Shown here: positions 61,142 through 64,000 of the stretch, piece after piece
Position numbering within the stretch: position 1 is the first letter of the stretch
How the letters are laid out: each line of letters opens with the position of its first letter
Assembly (NCBI RefSeq): GCF_900182985.1
Contig: NZ_FXUY01000001.1
Location: forward strand, 1,674,001-1,738,000
Direction: 5' to 3'
Length of the DNA: 64,000 nt
From: Pseudomonas helmanticensis
GTDB taxonomy: Bacteria > Pseudomonadota > Gammaproteobacteria > Pseudomonadales > Pseudomonadaceae
Program-made: the position numbers and the translations under genes
Notes under the pieces: generated by a model
Databases searched by the model: none
The model's input: only the letters and a program-made list of their open reading frames with translations
Told to the model about the DNA's origin: nothing

Positions 61142-61408
61142 ATGAATACGACCCGCACCGAGGTAGTGGACGACGCCGTCCTCGAACAGGCCGCTCATTG
61201 GTGCATGTGGCTACTCGACAATAGTTGCAGCGCCGACGAGCGCCTGGAATTTCAACAGTGGGTGCAAGCGGACCCGCGTCATGCCTTCGAGTACGCGAAA
61301 ATGCTCGAGATCTGGGATCTCAGCGAGCATTTGCCGGCCGAGCCGGGCACGGCCAAGACCTTGCTGACGGGCCACCTGCCCGGGCAAGCCGGGGCGCGAA
61401 GGATCTAG
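61142..61408 (+). CDS. Stand-alone DUF4880 (FecR N-terminal domain) protein
   Basis: An 88-residue protein with only the FecR-type cytoplasmic anti-sigma N-domain: LEQAAHWCMWLLDNSCSADERLEFQQWVQADPRH, then FEYAKMLEIWDLSEHL. FecR proteins normally continue through a membrane helix to a periplasmic domain of about 200 residues, which is missing here. A good promoter-like stretch (TTTTTATCAA...) precedes it. It could bind a sigma factor as a free antagonist or be a relic of a lost fecIR locus; no sigma gene is adjacent. Confidence 0.7.
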   Translation: MNTTRTEVVDDAVLEQAAHWCMWLLDNSCSADERLEFQQWVQADPRHAFEYAKMLEIWDLSEHLPAEPGTAKTLLTGHLPGQAGARRI

Positions 61409-61681
61409 CCCTTCGAGTATTCCAAAACAGGCGCGAGGTCATCGTCCGGTGGCCTCAGGCGAGCTGATTTTTTCTTCCTTGCGGTGACATCCCGTTCAGT
61501 GCCCCCGCCCCCTGCACGCCCGTATTCAAAGGCTTTCACCCATCTGCATCAGAATTTTATCTTCACATCCCAGCTTAATAATATTTTACCGATACCCCCC
61601 CTCTCCCTAGTCTGACCTCAAGCAAAACGGACAAGCCGAACAGCGCCCGAATCCAACTGCCTTGCTAGGAAGGATGTAGAG

Positions 61682-63001
61682 ATGACCACTGAAATAATAA
61701 CAACAGACACGCTGATCGTCGGTGCCGGCCAAGCGGGCGTGGCGATGAGCGAGCACCTGAGCAAACTCGGTGTGCCGCACATCGTCCTCGAGCGCAACCG
61801 TATCGCCGAACGCTGGCGCAGCGGGCGTTGGGACTCGCTGGTCGCCAACGGTCCGGCATGGCACGACCGCTTCCCGGGATTGGAATTCGATGACGTCGAC
61901 CCCGACGGCTTCGCCCCGAAGGAACGCGTGGCCGATTACTTTGAAGCCTATGCGAAGAAATTCAACGCGCCGATTCGTACCGGCGTCGAAGTCAAAAGCG
62001 TGGTGCGCAATGTCGGTCGCCCAGGCTTCACCGTCGACACGTCCGAAGGCGTGATCGAAGCCAGCCGCGTTGTCGCCGCCACCGGTCCGTTCCAGAAACC
62101 GGTGATCCCGGCAATTGCCCCGCAAGACGCACGCTTGCTGCAAATCCACTCCGCCGACTATCGCAACCCGCAACAGCTGCCGCAAGGCGCGGTGCTGGTG
62201 GTCGGTGCCGGTTCTTCCGGGGTACAGATTGCCGATGAGCTGCAACGTTCCGGCAAGCAGGTTTACCTGTCGGTCGGCGCCCACGACCGACCGCCTCGCG
62301 CTTACCGCAACCGTGATTTCTGCTGGTGGCTGGGTGTGCTCGGCGAGTGGGATCAGGCCGCCATGAAACCCGGCCGCGAGCACGTGACCATTGCCGTCAG
62401 CGGCGCCCATGGCGGGCGCACCATCGATTTCCGTGGCCTCGCCCATCGTGGCATGACCCTGGTCGGGGTCACCGAATCGTTCAACAACGGCGTGGTGACC
62501 TTCAAGCAGGATCTGGCGGGCAACCTCAATCGCGGCGATGAAAACTATCTGGCGCTGCTGGATGCCGCCGATGCCTACATCGAACGCAATGGTCTCGATC
62601 TGCCGGAAGAACCGGAAGCTCGCGAAACGTTTGCAGAGCCTGAATGCGTAAAAAACCCGCTGGCCGATCTCGATCTGGCCAAGGCTGGCGTGACGTCGAT
62701 CATCTGGGCCACCGGGTTTGCCGTGGACTATTCCTGGCTGCAAGTCTCGGCGTTCGATGACAACGGCAAGCCTGTGCATCAGCGCGGTGTGTCGAGCGAG
62801 CCGGGAGTGTATTTCCTCGGTCTGCCGTGGCAGTCGCGTCGCGGTTCGTCGTTCATCTGGGGCGTCTGGCACGACGCCAAGCACGTCGCCGACCACATCG
62901 CCACCCAGCGCAAGTACCTCGACTATCGCGATGCCGAGCAGCGTGAAGCCGAACTGCATCAAGCCACGCACAGCCACGTTGCTGACACCGTCGACGCTTG
63001 A
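61682..63001 (+). CDS. Flavin-containing monooxygenase
   Basis: A 439-residue two-dinucleotide-domain flavoprotein. The FAD motif GAGQAG is at residues 14-19. The NADP motif GAGSSG follows in VLVVGAGSSGVQIADEL. ATG-type hinge motifs appear as VVAATGPF and IIWATGFAVDYSWL. No signal peptide. It probably oxygenates a soft nucleophile or amine. It is first in a row with a Rid protein (58 bp) and a DUF1028 gene. The ATG follows AGGA at 61670-61673. Confidence 0.9.
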   Translation: MTTEIITTDTLIVGAGQAGVAMSEHLSKLGVPHIVLERNRIAERWRSGRWDSLVANGPAWHDRFPGLEFDDVDPDGFAPKERVADYFEAYAKKFNAPIRTGVEVKSVVRNVGRPGFTVDTSEGVIEASRVVAATGPFQKPVIPAIAPQDARLLQIHSADYRNPQQLPQGAVLVVGAGSSGVQIADELQRSGKQVYLSVGAHDRPPRAYRNRDFCWWLGVLGEWDQAAMKPGREHVTIAVSGAHGGRTIDFRGLAHRGMTLVGVTESFNNGVVTFKQDLAGNLNRGDENYLALLDAADAYIERNGLDLPEEPEARETFAEPECVKNPLADLDLAKAGVTSIIWATGFAVDYSWLQVSAFDDNGKPVHQRGVSSEPGVYFLGLPWQSRRGSSFIWGVWHDAKHVADHIATQRKYLDYRDAEQREAELHQATHSHVADTVDA

Positions 63002-63058
63002 TCCGCTCTTTCGCCCCGGCGCCGATTGCGCCGGGCCAACCTTTGTCAGGAGCTTCAC

Positions 63059-63475
63059 ATGAGCCAGCCAACTCACACCCGCATCCGCATGTTCAACACC
63101 AAAGACACTTACCCGAACCAGTCGCTGGACAATGACCTGTGCCAGGCCGTCCGCGCCGGTAACACGGTGTATGTGCGTGGTCAGGTCGGTACTGATTTCG
63201 ATGGCAATCTGGTAGGTCTCGGCGATCCGCGTGCGCAGGCCGAACAAGCGATGCGCAACGTCAAGCAACTGCTCGAAGAAGCCGGCAGCGATATGAGCCA
63301 CATCGTCAAGACCACCACCTACCTGATCGACCCGCGTTATCGCGAAGCGGTGTACGGCGAAGTCGGCAAGTGGCTCAAGGGCGTGTTCCCGATCTCGACC
63401 GGGTTGGTGGTGTCGGCGCTGGGGCAGCCACAGTGGTTGATGGAGATTGATGTGATTGCGGTGATTCCTGAGTAA
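63059..63475 (+). CDS. RidA/YjgF-family protein lacking the catalytic arginine
   Basis: A 138-residue Rid protein: RMFNTKDTYPNQSLDNDLCQAV, then TVYVRGQVGTDFDGNLVG and QWLMEIDVIAVIPE. In RidA enzymes the C-terminal segment has PARS with the catalytic arginine; here it reads PISTGLVVSALG, so Arg is replaced (Ser in my alignment). Imine deaminase activity is therefore unlikely, and the protein fits the Rid4-7 groups. It sits between an FMO and a DUF1028 gene, an arrangement that hints at one catabolic task. Confidence 0.9.
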   Translation: MSQPTHTRIRMFNTKDTYPNQSLDNDLCQAVRAGNTVYVRGQVGTDFDGNLVGLGDPRAQAEQAMRNVKQLLEEAGSDMSHIVKTTTYLIDPRYREAVYGEVGKWLKGVFPISTGLVVSALGQPQWLMEIDVIAVIPE

Positions 63476-63493
63476 GACTTTAGACCGAGTCGC

Positions 63494-63641
63494 GGCCTTC
63501 GCGAGCAAGCCCGCTCCCACATTTGGAATGCATGCCCCCTGTAGGAGTGAGCCTGCTCGCGAAGAGGCCAGCAAGGAAACCTGCTACCCAACTTGAAATG
63601 CATTCCACTGTGGGAGCGAGCCTGCTCGCGAAGAGGCCAGC
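63494..63641. repeat. REP array: one inverted and two direct copies
   Basis: GGCCTTCGCGAGCAAGCCCG (63494) is inverted relative to GTAGGAGTGAGCCTGCTCGC (63541) and TGTGGGAGCGAGCCTGCTCG (63609). The last two share the flank CGAAGAGGCCAGC. It fills the 190-bp gap between the Rid and DUF1028 genes. Confidence 0.8.
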
Positions 63642-63665
63642 CCAGATACACAAGGAGTTCAATAG

Positions 63666-64000
63666 ATGACCTTTTCAATCGCAGCCCGCTGCGCCGAAAC
63701 CGGCCAGTTCGGTGTCGCCATCAGTTCCTCCAGCATCGCCGTCGGCGCCCGCTGCCCATGGCTGCTGCCGGGTGTCGGCGCGGTGTCGAGCCAGAACATC
63801 ACCCTGCCGTCGCTCGGCCCGGAAGTGCTGGCATTGATGGAGCAAGGCCTGGCCCCGGACGATGCGCTGGACAAAGTCCTCACGCGCAACGGCTACAGCC
63901 AGTATCGCCAGATCACCGCGATCAACCATCTGGGCCAGACCGCACACTTCAGCGGTTCGCAAACCCTTGGCGTACACAACGCCGTCTCCGGCGATCAATG
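63666..64000 (+). CDS. DUF1028 family protein, 3' end missing
   Basis: From the ATG at 63666 the frame is open to the window edge (111 complete codons). The opening TFSIAARCAETGQFGVAISSSS and then ARCPWLLPGVGAVSSQNITLP is the DUF1028 pattern, a family of Ntn-hydrolase-like proteins of unknown activity. GAG at 63656-63658 is a weak ribosome site. It is the third gene of the FMO-Rid-DUF1028 row and may be separated from it by the REP array. Confidence 0.88.
   Translation, partial: MTFSIAARCAETGQFGVAISSSSIAVGARCPWLLPGVGAVSSQNITLPSLGPEVLALMEQGLAPDDALDKVLTRNGYSQYRQITAINHLGQTAHFSGSQTLGVHNAVSGDQ

Noticed and set aside
61607..63574. 655-codon minus-strand frame
   Set aside because: Antisense to the FMO and Rid genes, and it runs through REP sequence.

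Overview
The window is chromosomal DNA of a fluorescent-group Pseudomonas. The protein types fit this: an arylesterase nearly identical by eye to the P. fluorescens esterase, a TonB siderophore receptor behind a Pseudomonas-type Fur box, YghU, TerC and MntP. So do the GC-rich codon use and the many inverted REP pairs in intergenic gaps. No rRNA, tRNA, CRISPR array, insertion sequence or prophage was seen. The first and last genes are cut by the window edges.

Left part (1-16 kb): a phosphonate locus (ABC transporter phnC-phnE, iron alcohol dehydrogenase, organophosphate-type MFS transporter, LysR regulator, phnX) is followed by a short Ppx/GppA phosphatase with two PHO boxes upstream. Next is a cobalamin riboswitch controlling a BtuF-BtuC-BtuD-like importer. 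It lies convergent to metE, the B12-independent methionine synthase, which is divergent from a cystathionine beta-synthase/gamma-lyase operon. Phosphorus starvation and methionine/B12 economy dominate this section.

Middle (16-30 kb): a secreted protein with nine identical 13-residue repeats, an SBF-type transporter with a divergent AraC regulator, an amidase, a DyP peroxidase, TerC and a polyamine-type binding protein. Then come four transcription units (NCS1 permease, flavin reductase, chemoreceptor, LLM-type flavin monooxygenase) that share a 16-bp palindromic operator. Together they look like an uncharacterised uptake-sensing-oxidation regulon.

30-43 kb: a two-partner-secretion, CDI-like system on the minus strand. 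CdiB-like transporter, 3018-residue CdiA-like exoprotein with a Hint domain and a papain-like toxin tip, and an overlapping immunity gene are followed by an AT-rich graveyard of orphan immunity genes. Two of these follow toxin C-terminal scraps, and the breaks lie at copies of a palindromic repeat.

Right part (43-64 kb): HxlR regulator and divergent esterase with a perfect palindrome between them, an Mn riboswitch with mntP, a PoxB-like TPP enzyme, a YjlB-like cupin, a LysR regulator, yghU, a Fur-controlled siderophore receptor, an orphan GAF histidine kinase, a LysE exporter, small envelope proteins, an alcohol dehydrogenase, a diguanylate cyclase with a thioesterase, a stand-alone DUF4880 protein, and an FMO / Rid / DUF1028 operon running off the right edge.
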